Source: Cardiobacterium valvarum (GTDB lineage Bacteria > Pseudomonadota > Gammaproteobacteria > Cardiobacteriales > Cardiobacteriaceae). Taken from it: a DNA stretch of 64,000 nt. The position numbers were made by a program, and so were the translations under genes. The notes beneath the pieces were generated by a model. That model saw only the letters and a program-made list of their open reading frames with translations. It ran no database searches and was not told where the DNA came from. Shown in pieces: positions 9,193 through 18,331 of the stretch (the stretch's first letter is position 1; every line of letters begins with the position of its first letter). The stretch is taken from the NCBI RefSeq assembly GCF_900460955.1, contig NZ_UFUW01000001.1, positions 62,001-126,000 on the forward strand, written 5' to 3'.

Positions 9193-11550
9193 ATGCCCCG
9201 CGCTCTTTTCCCCCTCATCCTCAGCCTTCTCGCCGCGCTGTTCCTCTTGATGCGCGCGCCTTTCGCCGCCAGCGACATGGACGCGCTGTTGCCGCCTGAT
9301 GCCGCCCTGCCCGCGCGGGAGCAGACATTGTTGCAGGCAGCAGAGACGGCGCAGGGGCGGCAGTTGCTGCTGCTCGTCGGTGCCGACGCACCGCTGCCCA
9401 CCGCGCAGGCCGTCGTTCGCGACTGGCAGGCCAGCGGTCTCGTTGCCGATATCGCCATTGCGCGCACGCCGCCACTGGACGAACTGCGCGCGGCTTTTTT
9501 CCAGCGCGGCTTCCTCGCCCTACCGCCCGCCGCGCGGCAGCAGCTGCATGACGACCCCGCCGCCTATTTCGCCGCCCGCGCCGCCGATCTGGCTAACCCG
9601 TTCGCCGTCGCCATGCTGCCGCCGCAAGAGGACTGGCTGAGTTTCAGCCGTTTCCTGCCCGCGCCGCTCGCCGCGCACTGGCAGGCCGATGGCGACGGCT
9701 ACCTCGTGCGTGAAGCAGACGGCAAACGCTGGCTGCTCATCCGCGCCACCCTCGCTGACGCACCGAACATTCTCGGCGAGGCGCGCCTCATCCCGCTGAT
9801 TGAGCACAGCGCGGCACAAGCCGCCGCGCAGGGTGCCACCCTGCACGTCGCCGGCACGGCGGTGTTTGCCGCCAGCAGCCGGCAGGCGGGCGAAGCGGAA
9901 GGTCACTGGATGTCCGCCCTCGGCGCGACGCTGACCCTGCTCCTCGCCGGCGTCGTCTTCCGCCGGGCGCGCGTGCTGCTCATCGCCCTGCCGCTCGCCT
10001 GCGGCCTCGTCTGCGGCCTCGCTGCCGTGGTCGCGCTATGCGGCAGCGTGCATCTGCTGACACTGGTCATCGGCAGCAGCCTCATCGGCCTCCTCCTCGA
10101 TTTCCCGCTGCACTGGCTCGGCAAGAGCACCGCGCCGGACTGGCAGGCGGACAGCGCCCTTGCCGCCCTGCGTCGCCCCTTCCTGATCAGTCTGTTGATA
10201 ACGCTGGCCGGTTACGCCTTTTTGCTGGCAACGCCCTTGCCCATCCTGCGGCAAAGCGCCGTGTTCGCCCTCGCCGCCTTGCCGATCGCCTGGCTGACGA
10301 CGCTGTGGACGCTGCCGCCGCTTTTCCGCCGCTTCCGCCCGCGCGCGAACCCCGCCTTTGGCCGCCTCGCTGACATCTTGCTGCGCGGCAGCCGCGCCCT
10401 GCGCCGCCGGGTGTTGGTTATCCCTGCCCTCGCCCTGCTGGCCGTTGGTCTGTGGCACAGCGACTGGCAGGACGATATCCGCCAGTGGATCGCCCTGCCG
10501 CCGCAATGGTTGCAACAGGCGGCGGAGGTGGCGCGCATCAGCGGGGTCGAGCCTGCCGCGCAGCAATACCTGCTGCGCGCGGCGGATGAAGACGCGCTGC
10601 TGCGCCTTGATGCGGCGCTGGCAGCGCGGCTTGATGCCGCCAAAGCGGCAGGCGCGGTGCAGGATTACAGCGCCATCAGCCAGTGGGTGTGGACGACGGA
10701 TGCGCAAGCGGCGACTGCTGCCGATTTGCAGCGCCTCGCCGCTGAACCGGCGGCGTGGCAGGTACTGACTGACCTCGGCATCCCCGCCGCAGAGGTGCAC
10801 GATGCCTTGCGCCATGCCGCTGCCAACGCCCCGCAAGACATCGCCGCACAACTCGCCAGCCCGCTCGCCGTGCGCTGGCAGGGGCATTACCTGGGGCGGC
10901 GGTGTCGCCCGCCTGATGCCCACGCCATAACCACCCCCTCCCCCGTGGAGGGGCAGGGACAACAAGCCCCGTCCACGAGCGACTGCCCCGCCTATACCCG
11001 CGTCACCCTCTACGGCGTGCGCGACAGCGCCGCCCTCGCTGCCCTGGCTGACGGCGACGCTATCCGCTACCACGACCGCCGCGCCCGCCTGAATACCCTG
11101 TTCGGCGCGACGCGCAGCGAGGCGCTGTGGCTGAAACTCGCCTCCTACCTTGTCGCCTGGGGCATCTTGCGCGCAGCCGGCTTCAACCGCCGCGACAGCC
11201 TGAGCATCCTCGCTGTACCGCTTGCCGCCGCCATCGCCACCGTCGCCCTGTTGCGCGCGCTCGCCATCCCCATCAGCCTTTTCGCCGCCTTCGGCCTGCT
11301 GCTCATCAGCGCCATCGGCGTGGACTACGCCGTGTACGCCAAAAGCGGCGGCGCACCTGCCGCCATACGCTATCGCGGCATGCTGCTCGCTGCTTTGACC
11401 ACCATAACCAGCTTCGGTATTCTTGCCCTGTCCGCAACCCCGGCGGTTGCCGCCTTCGGCGCCACTGTCGCCATCGGCATCGCCCTCTCGCTGACCTTCG
11501 CCACCTGGCTCTTCCCATCCAACATCAAGGAACCCCATGGAAAACCGTGA
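9193..11550 (+). CDS. MMPL/RND-family exporter
   Basis: This is a 785-residue inner-membrane exporter. It has an N-terminal helix, a periplasmic domain (about 30-230), a block of helices (about 235-390), a second periplasmic domain and a C-terminal helix block ending near residue 780, the duplicated layout of RND/MMPL proteins. The stand-alone family with a FAD oxidoreductase next to it is typical of aryl-polyene, xanthomonadin or flexirubin lipid export. Residues about 566-598 (GRRCRPP to STSDCP) look like an in-frame insertion of repeat DNA into the second periplasmic domain. It overlaps the next gene by 14 bp. Confidence 0.85.
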   Translation: MPRALFPLILSLLAALFLLMRAPFAASDMDALLPPDAALPAREQTLLQAAETAQGRQLLLLVGADAPLPTAQAVVRDWQASGLVADIAIARTPPLDELRAAFFQRGFLALPPAARQQLHDDPAAYFAARAADLANPFAVAMLPPQEDWLSFSRFLPAPLAAHWQADGDGYLVREADGKRWLLIRATLADAPNILGEARLIPLIEHSAAQAAAQGATLHVAGTAVFAASSRQAGEAEGHWMSALGATLTLLLAGVVFRRARVLLIALPLACGLVCGLAAVVALCGSVHLLTLVIGSSLIGLLLDFPLHWLGKSTAPDWQADSALAALRRPFLISLLITLAGYAFLLATPLPILRQSAVFALAALPIAWLTTLWTLPPLFRRFRPRANPAFGRLADILLRGSRALRRRVLVIPALALLAVGLWHSDWQDDIRQWIALPPQWLQQAAEVARISGVEPAAQQYLLRAADEDALLRLDAALAARLDAAKAAGAVQDYSAISQWVWTTDAQAATAADLQRLAAEPAAWQVLTDLGIPAAEVHDALRHAAANAPQDIAAQLASPLAVRWQGHYLGRRCRPPDAHAITTPSPVEGQGQQAPSTSDCPAYTRVTLYGVRDSAALAALADGDAIRYHDRRARLNTLFGATRSEALWLKLASYLVAWGILRAAGFNRRDSLSILAVPLAAAIATVALLRALAIPISLFAAFGLLLISAIGVDYAVYAKSGGAPAAIRYRGMLLAALTTITSFGILALSATPAVAAFGATVAIGIALSLTFATWLFPSNIKEPHGKP

Positions 11551-12784
11551 CATCCTCATCATCGGCGGCGGCCCCTCCGGCGCCGTCGCTGCCGCGCTGC
11601 TGCGCCAGCAATCGTTCGACGTCCTCATCCTCGAAAAAAGCCACTTCCCGCGCTTCGTCATCGGCGAAAGCCTGCTGCCCGCCTGCATGGAAGTGCTGAG
11701 CGAGGCGAAAATGACCGCCGCCGTGCAACACGCCGCTGCCAACCGCGCCTTCCAGATGAAAAACGGCGCCGCCTTCACCTGGGGCGAGCGCTACACCGCC
11801 TTCGACTTCACCCAGAAATACACCGCCGGCCCCGGCGTCACCTACCAGGTCAAACGCGCCGACTTCGACCAGGTACTGCTTGAAGAAGCCGGCAAACAGG
11901 GCGCGGAAATCCGCTTCGGCCACGAAGTCACTGCCTACCGCGACACCGGCGACGGCGCGGAAGTCAGCGTGCAGGCAGAAGACGGCAGCCGCTACACCGT
12001 GCACGCCCGCTTCGTGCTCGATGCCAGCGGCTATGGCCGCGTCCTGCCGCGCCTCCTTGACCTCGAACGCCCGTCCGTGCTGCCGGAACGCATGGCCGTC
12101 TTTACCCACATCAAAGACCACATCACAGACCCTGCCTACGACCGCAACAAAATCCTCATCTCCACCCCGACCCAGCTGCGGGACGTGTGGCTGTGGCTCA
12201 TCCCCTTCGCCGACGGCACCGCCTCCATCGGCGTGGTCGGCGAACCGGCGCGCCTTGCCGCGCTTGGCGCTGATAATGAAAGCATCCTCAAAACGGCTGC
12301 CGCCGATGTGCCGTTGCTCACCCGCTTCCTCAAAGACGCCAACTGGGATAACGGCATGCCGATACGCAGCATTCGCGGCTATTCGGCCAACGTCAGCACC
12401 CTCTACGGCGACCACTACGCCCTGCTGGGGAACGCCAGCGAATTCCTCGATCCCGTCTTCTCCTCCGGCGTCACCGTCGCGCTCGTGTCGGCGCAACTCG
12501 CCGCCCAGGCCGTTACCCGCACCTTGCGCAATGAGGCGGTGGACTGGGCCCAGGATTACGCCGCCAAACTCACCATCGGCGTGGAAGCGTTCAAAACCTA
12601 CGTCCTCGGCTGGTACGACGGCAGCTTCCAGGATGTCATCTACGCCAGCGACGATAACCCCGACATCCGTGCCATGATCTGCGCCATCCTCGCCGGCTAT
12701 GCCTGGGATACGACCAACCCCTACGTCGAAAAACCTGCGCGCCGCCTCGCCGCCCTGGCCGAAACCGTGCGCGGGCGGGCATGA
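11537..12784 (+). CDS. FAD-dependent oxidoreductase (halogenase/geranylgeranyl-reductase-like)
   Basis: This 415-residue flavoprotein of the tryptophan-halogenase-like superfamily has a Rossmann FAD motif near the N-terminus (IIGGGPSGAVAAALL), the GES motif (FVIGESLLP) and a second FAD-contact motif YALLGNASEFLDPVFSSG. I do not see the halogenase WxWxIP motif, so oxidation or reduction of a polyene or acyl chain is more likely than halogenation. It overlaps the MMPL exporter by 14 bp and the next gene by 4 bp. Related enzymes accompany MMPL exporters in aryl-polyene-type clusters; the substrate here is an inference. Confidence 0.82.
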   Translation: MENRDILIIGGGPSGAVAAALLRQQSFDVLILEKSHFPRFVIGESLLPACMEVLSEAKMTAAVQHAAANRAFQMKNGAAFTWGERYTAFDFTQKYTAGPGVTYQVKRADFDQVLLEEAGKQGAEIRFGHEVTAYRDTGDGAEVSVQAEDGSRYTVHARFVLDASGYGRVLPRLLDLERPSVLPERMAVFTHIKDHITDPAYDRNKILISTPTQLRDVWLWLIPFADGTASIGVVGEPARLAALGADNESILKTAAADVPLLTRFLKDANWDNGMPIRSIRGYSANVSTLYGDHYALLGNASEFLDPVFSSGVTVALVSAQLAAQAVTRTLRNEAVDWAQDYAAKLTIGVEAFKTYVLGWYDGSFQDVIYASDDNPDIRAMICAILAGYAWDTTNPYVEKPARRLAALAETVRGRA

Positions 12785-13437
12785 CCCCCGACCCCTGCCC
12801 GCTTATCCGCCGTCTCTACGCCCTGGATAACGGCGATTACGGCTACAGCGCCGCCGAACTCGCGCCACTGCACGCACTCTGCGGCGGCCTGCCTGCCGTC
12901 CTCGCCCACTATTACCGCACGCTGGGCAAACACCGCGAGCTGAACCACACCCAGGACGACCTGCTCACCCCGGACGCTGCCGCCCGGCATCAGACCCCCG
13001 ACCATCTCGTGTTCTATAACGAGAACCAGGGCTGCTGCGTGTGGGGCATCCGCCATGCCGACCTGCACCTCCCTGACCCGCCGGTGTGGGTCAGCGAAGA
13101 CCGTCGGCACTGGCAGCAGGAAAGCGCAACGACCAGCGCCTTCCTGCTGGCGATGGCGCACCTGCAAGCGATGTTTGCCCTGCCTTACGGCGGCGATGAC
13201 GATTTCTACCAGCTGGATCGCGCCGCCCGGGCGACACTGGAACGGCATTTCCGCCGCAAACCCTTTGGCTTCGCCCACTGGCTGTGCGGCATCGCCATCT
13301 ACGGCAACCACGACAGCGACAGCATCGTCCTGCTCAACGCCGACGAAGCCGACACCCAGCTCAAATATGCCTCTTCGGACGCGGCGCGCTTCGCCGCGAT
13401 GGATGCCGTTCTGAGCCGATTGGGTGAACCCTTATAG
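12781..13437 (+). CDS. SUKH-family (SMI1/KNR4-like) protein
   Basis: This 218-residue protein has a SUKH-type pattern: AELAPLHALCGGLPAVLAHY near the N-terminus, NHTQDDLLTPDA, then DHLVFYNENQGCCVWGI. Members of this group sit in toxin immunity loci or as orphans. It starts inside the stop of the FAD oxidoreductase (ATGA), so it is translationally coupled to an exporter/oxidoreductase pair, which is unusual. No toxin is visible nearby. Confidence 0.7.
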   Translation: MTPDPCPLIRRLYALDNGDYGYSAAELAPLHALCGGLPAVLAHYYRTLGKHRELNHTQDDLLTPDAAARHQTPDHLVFYNENQGCCVWGIRHADLHLPDPPVWVSEDRRHWQQESATTSAFLLAMAHLQAMFALPYGGDDDFYQLDRAARATLERHFRRKPFGFAHWLCGIAIYGNHDSDSIVLLNADEADTQLKYASSDAARFAAMDAVLSRLGEPL

Positions 13438-13447
13438 CCCGCCAAGC

Positions 13448-13507
13448 GGTGGGCCAAGGCCCACCCTACGCGCGATATGGAAACACCCCGCTTGAGCGGG
13501 GTGTTTT
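13448..13507. terminator. Bidirectional terminator between the SUKH gene and gor
   Basis: First comes the perfect palindrome GTGGGCCAAGGCCCAC, then a hairpin of AAACACCCCGCT and GCGGGGTGTTTT at 13481-13507, with A and T runs on its two sides. The genes converge here, so it can serve both strands. A CCAAGCGG copy lies at 13442. Confidence 0.85.
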
Positions 13508-13530
13508 CATGTGCGGCGGGGAAATGGCAT

Positions 13531-14880
13531 TCAGCGCAGCGTGACCAGTTCTTCGCTGCTGGTCGGATGGATAGCGACGGTGTTGTCGAAGTCGCGTTTG
13601 CGCGCCCCCATGTTCACCGCCACCGCAAAGCCTTGCAGCATTTCATCGACGCCGTCGCCGATCATCTGGATGCCGACGACGCGTTCGTCTTCGCCCACGC
13701 AGACCAGTTTCATCAGCGTTTTCGCCGCATGCGCGGCAAAGGCGCGCGCCATCGGGTTGTAGGCGGCGCGGTAGGTTTTGACGTTGTCCGCGCCGTATTC
13801 CGCGCGCGCCGCCGCTTCATCTTGGCCGACGACGCCGATAGGCGGGTGGGTGAACATCACGGTCGGGATGTTTTCGTAATCCAGACGGGCATCCGCGTCG
13901 CCTTTGAAGAGGCGGGCGGCGAGGCGGCGGCCGGCGGCGATGGCAACCGGGGTCAACTCGGCGGCGCCGGTGATGTCGCCGATGGCATAGATACCGGGCA
14001 CGTTGGTGTTCTGGAAGGCATCGACCGGGATTTGCCCGTTGTCGCGCACGGTAACGCCGGCAGCGGCGAGGTTGAGTGCGGCGGTATTGGCGTGCCGCCC
14101 CATCGCCCAGAGGAGGAAATCGGCGGTGAGGGTGCTGCCGTCATTGAGGGTGATGCTGTAATCGGCGCCGTTTTTTTCCACCTGCCGCACCTGCGTGCCC
14201 CGGTGGATGGTGATGCCTTGCGTGCGCATGGCGTCCGCCAGTGTCTCGGCGATGTCGGCGTCGTGGGCGCGCAGCAGGCGTTCGCCCCGGATAACGATGT
14301 GGCACTGCGTACCCAACGCCTGCAAGATGCCCGCGATTTCGCAGGCGATATAACCGCCGCCGACGATGACGGCGCGCTTGGGCTGGCGTTCCAGGGCGAA
14401 GAAGTCGTCCGAGGTGCTGCCGAGTGCGGCACCTGCGATGTGCGTGGGGATTTCCGGATAGCCGCCGGTCGCGATGACGATGTGCTTGCCGCGATAGGTG
14501 TCGTCGCCGACGCACACGGTATCGGCGGACGCAAAGCGTGCTGCGCCACGGATGAGGGTGACGCCGCTTTTGTCGAGGTTAGTGGCATAGATGTCGTTCA
14601 GGCGAGCGATGTAGGCGTCACGGGCTTCTTTGAAGGCGTCCCAGCGGAAAGCGGGCTGCGCCGGGATACCGTCGAAGAAACGCGGGGCGTTGGCGAGCGC
14701 TTCTGCGGTGTTCGCGGCGTACCAGAAGAGTTTTTTCGGCACGCAGCCGACGTTGACGCAGGTACCGCCGAGGCGGGCGCTTTCGATAACGGCGACTTTC
14801 GCGCCGTATTCGGCGGCACGGCGGGCGGTGGCGATGCCGCCGGAACCGCCGCCAATGCAGATGAGGTCGAAGGTTTGCAT
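13531..14880 (-). CDS. gor: Glutathione-disulfide reductase
   Basis: This 449-residue NADPH-dependent enzyme regenerates reduced glutathione. It has the FAD motif [13 protein letters not shown] at about residues 10-22, redox Cys41/Cys46 ([13 protein letters not shown]), an NADPH motif around [14 protein letters not shown] and the C-terminal catalytic His in AIHPTSSEE. The [13 protein letters not shown] form is glutathione reductase rather than E3. With gsp at 54-56 kb, it fits a glutathione-based thiol system. Confidence 0.95.
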   Translation of the reverse strand: MQTFDLICIGGGSGGIATARRAAEYGAKVAVIESARLGGTCVNVGCVPKKLFWYAANTAEALANAPRFFDGIPAQPAFRWDAFKEARDAYIARLNDIYATNLDKSGVTLIRGAARFASADTVCVGDDTYRGKHIVIATGGYPEIPTHIAGAALGSTSDDFFALERQPKRAVIVGGGYIACEIAGILQALGTQCHIVIRGERLLRAHDADIAETLADAMRTQGITIHRGTQVRQVEKNGADYSITLNDGSTLTADFLLWAMGRHANTAALNLAAAGVTVRDNGQIPVDAFQNTNVPGIYAIGDITGAAELTPVAIAAGRRLAARLFKGDADARLDYENIPTVMFTHPPIGVVGQDEAAARAEYGADNVKTYRAAYNPMARAFAAHAAKTLMKLVCVGEDERVVGIQMIGDGVDEMLQGFAVAVNMGARKRDFDNTVAIHPTSSEELVTLR

Positions 14881-14947
14881 GGAATCTCCGTGTGCTTGAC
14901 TGAAAGAGGGGCATTATAAAAAGTCAGCTGCCCGGCGGATATGCGTG

Positions 14948-15302
14948 TCAGGGGTGGCGGGCATAAAGCCGCTCGCCGTAGAAGTTGAGCAGCGCCAGCA
15001 GCAGGTAGAGGATTTGCGCCGACATGGTCGCTGAGGCGGAAGTGGGTCAGCGGGTCGTTCTTTGCCCGCCGCAGCATGGCGCGGATGCTGCGCATGTCCT
15101 GCCACGCCATGCTGTCGCTGCGGCCATTGGGGCGGTAGAGGTGCAGGCCGTGGGCATCAAGACGTGCCATGACGCGCGGCGCGGCGTGCTGGTGCAGGTA
15201 GTCCTGCGCGACGCGGGCGATGGCGGCGTAATCGGTGGCGCTGGGGCGCGGATGCGGTTGCCGTAATAGAGGGTCAGCCCCTGGGTGTCGCAGACGACGG
15301 GC
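14948..15302 (-). pseudogene. Frameshifted and 5-prime-truncated gene of unknown function
   Basis: A continuous-looking protein is split over three frames on the minus strand: VVCDTQGLTLYYGNRIRAP, then ATDYAAIARVAQDYLHQHAA through LTHFRLSDH, then SAQILYLLLALLNFYGERLY to a stop at 14948. The shifts are near 15240 and 15022. The 5-prime end runs straight into an array of CCAAGCGG repeats, so the original start is gone. I do not recognise the family; the C-terminus looks like an amphipathic or membrane helix. Confidence 0.6.
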
Positions 15303-15377
15303 CCGTCAAGCAGCGTCAATGCCGGGCCCGTCAAGCGGTGTAAATACTGGCCCGGCAAGCGGGGCACTGCGGGCTTG
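15303..15377. repeat. 25-bp tandem copies of the CCAAGCGG repeat
   Basis: Three consecutive 25-bp units each carry a TCAAGC/GCAAGC core (CGTCAAGCAGCGTCAATGCC, CGTCAAGCGGTGTAAATACT, GGCAAGCGGGGCACTGC), separated by GGGCC-type junctions. The array abuts the truncated pseudogene and lies 43 bp upstream of the MscS-type gene. Confidence 0.8.
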
Positions 15378-15419
15378 GTGTATGTTATGCGCTTCTTTTA
15401 ATTTTGAAGGGAGTGCACG

Positions 15420-17897
15420 ATGCGGTGGTTGGTGTTGGTTTTGGGTTTGCTGATGGCGCCGCTTTGGGCGGCAGATGGTGGTAAGGCAGGCGGCAAAACG
15501 GATGAAGCCACCGCTTGGGCGGCGCTCGCCGATGTGCTGGAGAATCCGGCGCAGCGCAAGGCGCTGGTAGCGGAGTTGCGGCGGCTGGAAGCAGCCGGGA
15601 AGGCGGCAGGCAAGGAGCAGGCAGCCACGACGGCGGCACAGGCCGGTGATGCGGCAGCGTCTGCGGATACGGCGGCATCAGGCGAGACGACGGAGGGGCA
15701 GGAAGCAGTTGCGGCGGAGGCACCCGCCGGGGAGAAGAAGGACGAGGTGCAGGCGGAGGCAGCAGCGTTGCAGTCGGTCGCCGAGAATGCGCGCGCGGCA
15801 GTGGTGTCTGCCGCCGCCTGGCCGAAAAAAGTGGCTGAGGCCGGGGTGCAGGTGCTGCGCGAGGTGGGTTCGCGTTTTGCCGAGAGTTGGGATGCGCTGG
15901 TCGGTGCGTTCAGTGGTCGCGATTTGATGTTGCAGGCGGTGAATTGGCAGGTGCTGCAGCAGACGGCGTTGAATCTGGCGCTGCTGGTGGCAGCAACGTT
16001 GTCGTTTTTGTGGGGCTTGCACCGCGCTACGCGCGGGGCGAAGGCGCGGTTGCAGGGCTGGGTGTTGCAGGGAGCGCAGTTGTCGCCGCTGTCGCGCCGT
16101 CTGCTCGGTGTCGGCATGGCTGCACTCTGCGATGCCCTCTTGCTGCTCTTTGCTTATGTGTTTGCCAATGTGCTGGCAGTGTTTGTGGTCGGCGAGACAG
16201 GGGCACTCTCAACGCAGGCGGCGTTTTTTATGCGCGCGTTTGTGGCGGTGGAGGCGCTGCGCATCGGGGTACGCCTGGTGTTTTATCCACGTTTTCCCGG
16301 CCTGCGCCTGCTGACGTGCACGGATAAGGCGGCAGCGTACTGGAACCGCTGGTTTGCGACGCTGTTGCAGTTGCTCGGTTATGGCTATCTGGTGGTATTC
16401 CCGCTGATCCGGATTTTCCTGTCGCCATCGCTGGGACTGGTGTTTTCGGCACTGCTTGCGCTCAGCGCTTTTGTTTATGGCATGGTGGTGGTCATCCGCC
16501 AGCGCACAGCGGTGCGCCTCGCCCTGCGGCAGGCGGCGGATGCCTCCGGTAGCGCGATTTTTTCCGGGACGCTGCGGGTATTCGCCCCGCTATGGCATTG
16601 GCTGGCGATTGCTTATTTTTCGATGCTGTTGGTGCTGACGCTATTGAGCGGCGAGAAGTCGCTGCCGTTTGTGCTGCGCGGCACGCTGTATTCGCTGGCA
16701 CTGGTCGGCGGGGCGCTGCTTGCGTCAATGTTGCTGTCGCAGCGGATAGGCCGTCCCATCCGTTTTTCGCCTGATACGGCGCGGCGTCTGCCCGGTCTGG
16801 AAAAGCGGCTGAATTTTTATGTACCGTTGGGGCTGCGCCTAGTGCGGATAGTAATGCTGTGGCTGGTGTTTTTTGAGCTGCTGGCGACGTGGCATGTGGT
16901 GGATGTCAGTGCCTGGGAACGCTCGGCACTGGGTCATGCCCTGCTCGCGCGCTTCTCGAATGTCTGCCTGATTCTGGCGGTGGCACTCGCGGTGTGGCTG
17001 GTGTCGCTGGTACTGATCGAGCGGTATTTGAGTCCGGAAGTGGGCAGCGGCGCGCCGGGGGTACGCACACAGACGCTGCTGTCACTCTTCCGCAGCGGCT
17101 GGGCAGTGGTCATTTTTGCCAGTGCGGCGCTGATGGTGCTGACGGAGGTGGGCATCAATATCGGCCCGCTGCTTGCCGGTGCCGGGGTGTTCGGTCTTGC
17201 GGTCGGTTTCGGCGCGCAAACGCTGGTGAAAGACGTGATTACCGGGATTTTTTTCCAGATCGAGAACGCCATCAACACCGGCGATATTGTCACGGTGGAC
17301 GGCATCACCGGCCGTGCCGAACAGGTCGGTATCCGCTCGGTCGGCATCCGCGACAGTTCAGGGACGTATCACCTGATCCCGTTTTCCAACGTTACGCGGG
17401 TATCGAACTATATGCGCGGCCACGCCAACCATATCGCCGAATACGGCGTCGCCTACCGCGAGAATGTGGACGAGGCGATGGAACAACTGCGCGCGGCGTT
17501 CAATGAATTGGTCAAGGGCGAGATGAAACGCTACATCCTGGAACCGATTAATATTCAAGGGGTTTCTCAGCTCGCCGACAGCGCGGTGATGCTGCGTGTG
17601 TCGATCAAAACGACGCCGGGCGATCAGTGGACGGTCGGTCGCGCCTATAACCGTCTGGTGAAAATGTATTTCGACGCGGCAGGAATCGAGATGCCCTATC
17701 CGCATATGGAAATTTATTTTGGGCAGGACAAGGACGGCAGCGCACCGCCGCTACATGTCCGTTATCGCGCTGAAGAGAAGGCTGCACCTGCCGTGCCTGT
17801 TGTGGAAAAAGCCGCTGCCCCGTCGCCGGTCAGCAAGCCGGATGACCTCAGCAACCTGCCTGACAGCGGTGCTGGCGATGCGCCCACTTCGCCATAA
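15420..17897 (+). CDS. Large MscS-family mechanosensitive channel
   Basis: This is an 825-residue protein with a signal peptide (about residues 1-17, ending LWA). An Ala/Glu-rich, probably helical periplasmic part follows (about 20-170), then some ten membrane helices. The MscS core is at about 575-760, with the pore-lining pattern AGAGVFGLAVGFGAQTLVKD and the beta-domain segment GDIVTVDGITGRAEQVGIRS. The family releases solutes under osmotic downshock. The layout resembles E. coli YbiO more than small MscS. The acidic and Pro-rich tail after residue 780 is not conserved in the core family. Confidence 0.88.
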   Translation: MRWLVLVLGLLMAPLWAADGGKAGGKTDEATAWAALADVLENPAQRKALVAELRRLEAAGKAAGKEQAATTAAQAGDAAASADTAASGETTEGQEAVAAEAPAGEKKDEVQAEAAALQSVAENARAAVVSAAAWPKKVAEAGVQVLREVGSRFAESWDALVGAFSGRDLMLQAVNWQVLQQTALNLALLVAATLSFLWGLHRATRGAKARLQGWVLQGAQLSPLSRRLLGVGMAALCDALLLLFAYVFANVLAVFVVGETGALSTQAAFFMRAFVAVEALRIGVRLVFYPRFPGLRLLTCTDKAAAYWNRWFATLLQLLGYGYLVVFPLIRIFLSPSLGLVFSALLALSAFVYGMVVVIRQRTAVRLALRQAADASGSAIFSGTLRVFAPLWHWLAIAYFSMLLVLTLLSGEKSLPFVLRGTLYSLALVGGALLASMLLSQRIGRPIRFSPDTARRLPGLEKRLNFYVPLGLRLVRIVMLWLVFFELLATWHVVDVSAWERSALGHALLARFSNVCLILAVALAVWLVSLVLIERYLSPEVGSGAPGVRTQTLLSLFRSGWAVVIFASAALMVLTEVGINIGPLLAGAGVFGLAVGFGAQTLVKDVITGIFFQIENAINTGDIVTVDGITGRAEQVGIRSVGIRDSSGTYHLIPFSNVTRVSNYMRGHANHIAEYGVAYRENVDEAMEQLRAAFNELVKGEMKRYILEPINIQGVSQLADSAVMLRVSIKTTPGDQWTVGRAYNRLVKMYFDAAGIEMPYPHMEIYFGQDKDGSAPPLHVRYRAEEKAAPAVPVVEKAAAPSPVSKPDDLSNLPDSGAGDAPTSP

Positions 17898-17909
17898 CAG
17901 AGAGAGTGC

Positions 17910-17938
17910 TTGACGATGCGCAGGGCGCCCACTAGAAT
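17910..17938 (+). promoter_or_regulatory. Promoter of the tRNA operon
   Basis: TTGACG at 17910-17915 and TAGAAT at 17933-17938 are separated by exactly 17 bp, close to sigma-70 consensus. A GCGCGCC stretch directly after the -10 resembles the GC-rich discriminator of stringently controlled stable-RNA promoters. The first tRNA starts 18 bp downstream. Confidence 0.8.
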
Positions 17939-17956
17939 GCGCGCCTCATCCCGCGT

Positions 17957-18033
17957 CGGAGTATAGCGCAGTCTGGTAGCGCATCTGGTTTGGGACCAGG
18001 GGGTCGGGGGTTCAAATCCCTCTACTCCGACCA
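17957..18033 (+). tRNA. tRNA-Pro (anticodon TGG)
   Basis: This 77-nt cloverleaf has acceptor arms CGGAGTA/TACTCCG, an anticodon loop with TGG (CTGGTTTGGGACCAG), T-loop GTTCAAATC and an encoded CCA end. Confidence 0.96.
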
Positions 18034-18044
18034 GTCAAGGTTAA

Positions 18045-18121
18045 GTGCCCGTAGCTCAACCGGATAGAGCAACGGCCTTCTAAGCCGTAGGTTACAGGTT
18101 CGAGTCCTGTCGGGTGCGCCA
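18045..18121 (+). tRNA. tRNA-Arg (anticodon TCT)
   Basis: This is a 77-nt cloverleaf with D-arm GCTCAACCGGATAGAGC, an anticodon arm with TCT (ACGGCCTTCTAAGCCGT), T-loop GTTCGAGTC and an encoded CCA. The acceptor stem has two adjacent G-U pairs near its end (GTGCCCG with CGGGTGC). It lies 11 nt after tRNA-Pro. Confidence 0.95.
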
Positions 18122-18130
18122 TAAAAATAT

Positions 18131-18208
18131 GGTGGGTGTAGCTCAGATGGTTAGAGCGCCGGATTGTGATTCCGGAGGTCGTGGGTTCGATTCCCATCAT
18201 CCACCCCA
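18131..18208 (+). tRNA. tRNA-His (anticodon GTG)
   Basis: The extra 5-prime G typical of tRNA-His pairs with the discriminator C (GGTGGGTG with CATCCACC), the anticodon is GTG (CCGGATTGTGATTCCGG), and CCA is encoded. It is the third tRNA of a Pro-Arg-His operon. Confidence 0.95.
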
Positions 18209-18220
18209 TTTAAGCAAGAG

Positions 18221-18243
18221 AAGTGCCGCAAGGCGCTTTTTTT
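18221..18243 (+). terminator. Terminator of the tRNA operon
   Basis: AAGTGCC, a GCAA tetraloop and GGCGCTT are followed by a T run, 12 bp after tRNA-His. Confidence 0.85.
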
Positions 18244-18331
18244 ATGCCTGCCGAATGGCATTGACAGGAATCATTCCTATTCGCTATCTCCATTCCTATA
18301 ATGCCCGGACCATTCATCACCGGAGCATGAC

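Noticed and set aside
10036-11778. Long open frame on the minus strand opposite the MMPL exporter
   Set aside because: Its Gln/Arg/Gly-rich composition and lack of motifs are typical of an antisense shadow; the plus-strand exporter has clear helices and an operon context.
11537-12784. True flavin halogenase
   Set aside because: The fold and GES motif fit, but I could not find the WxWxIP motif needed for halogenation.
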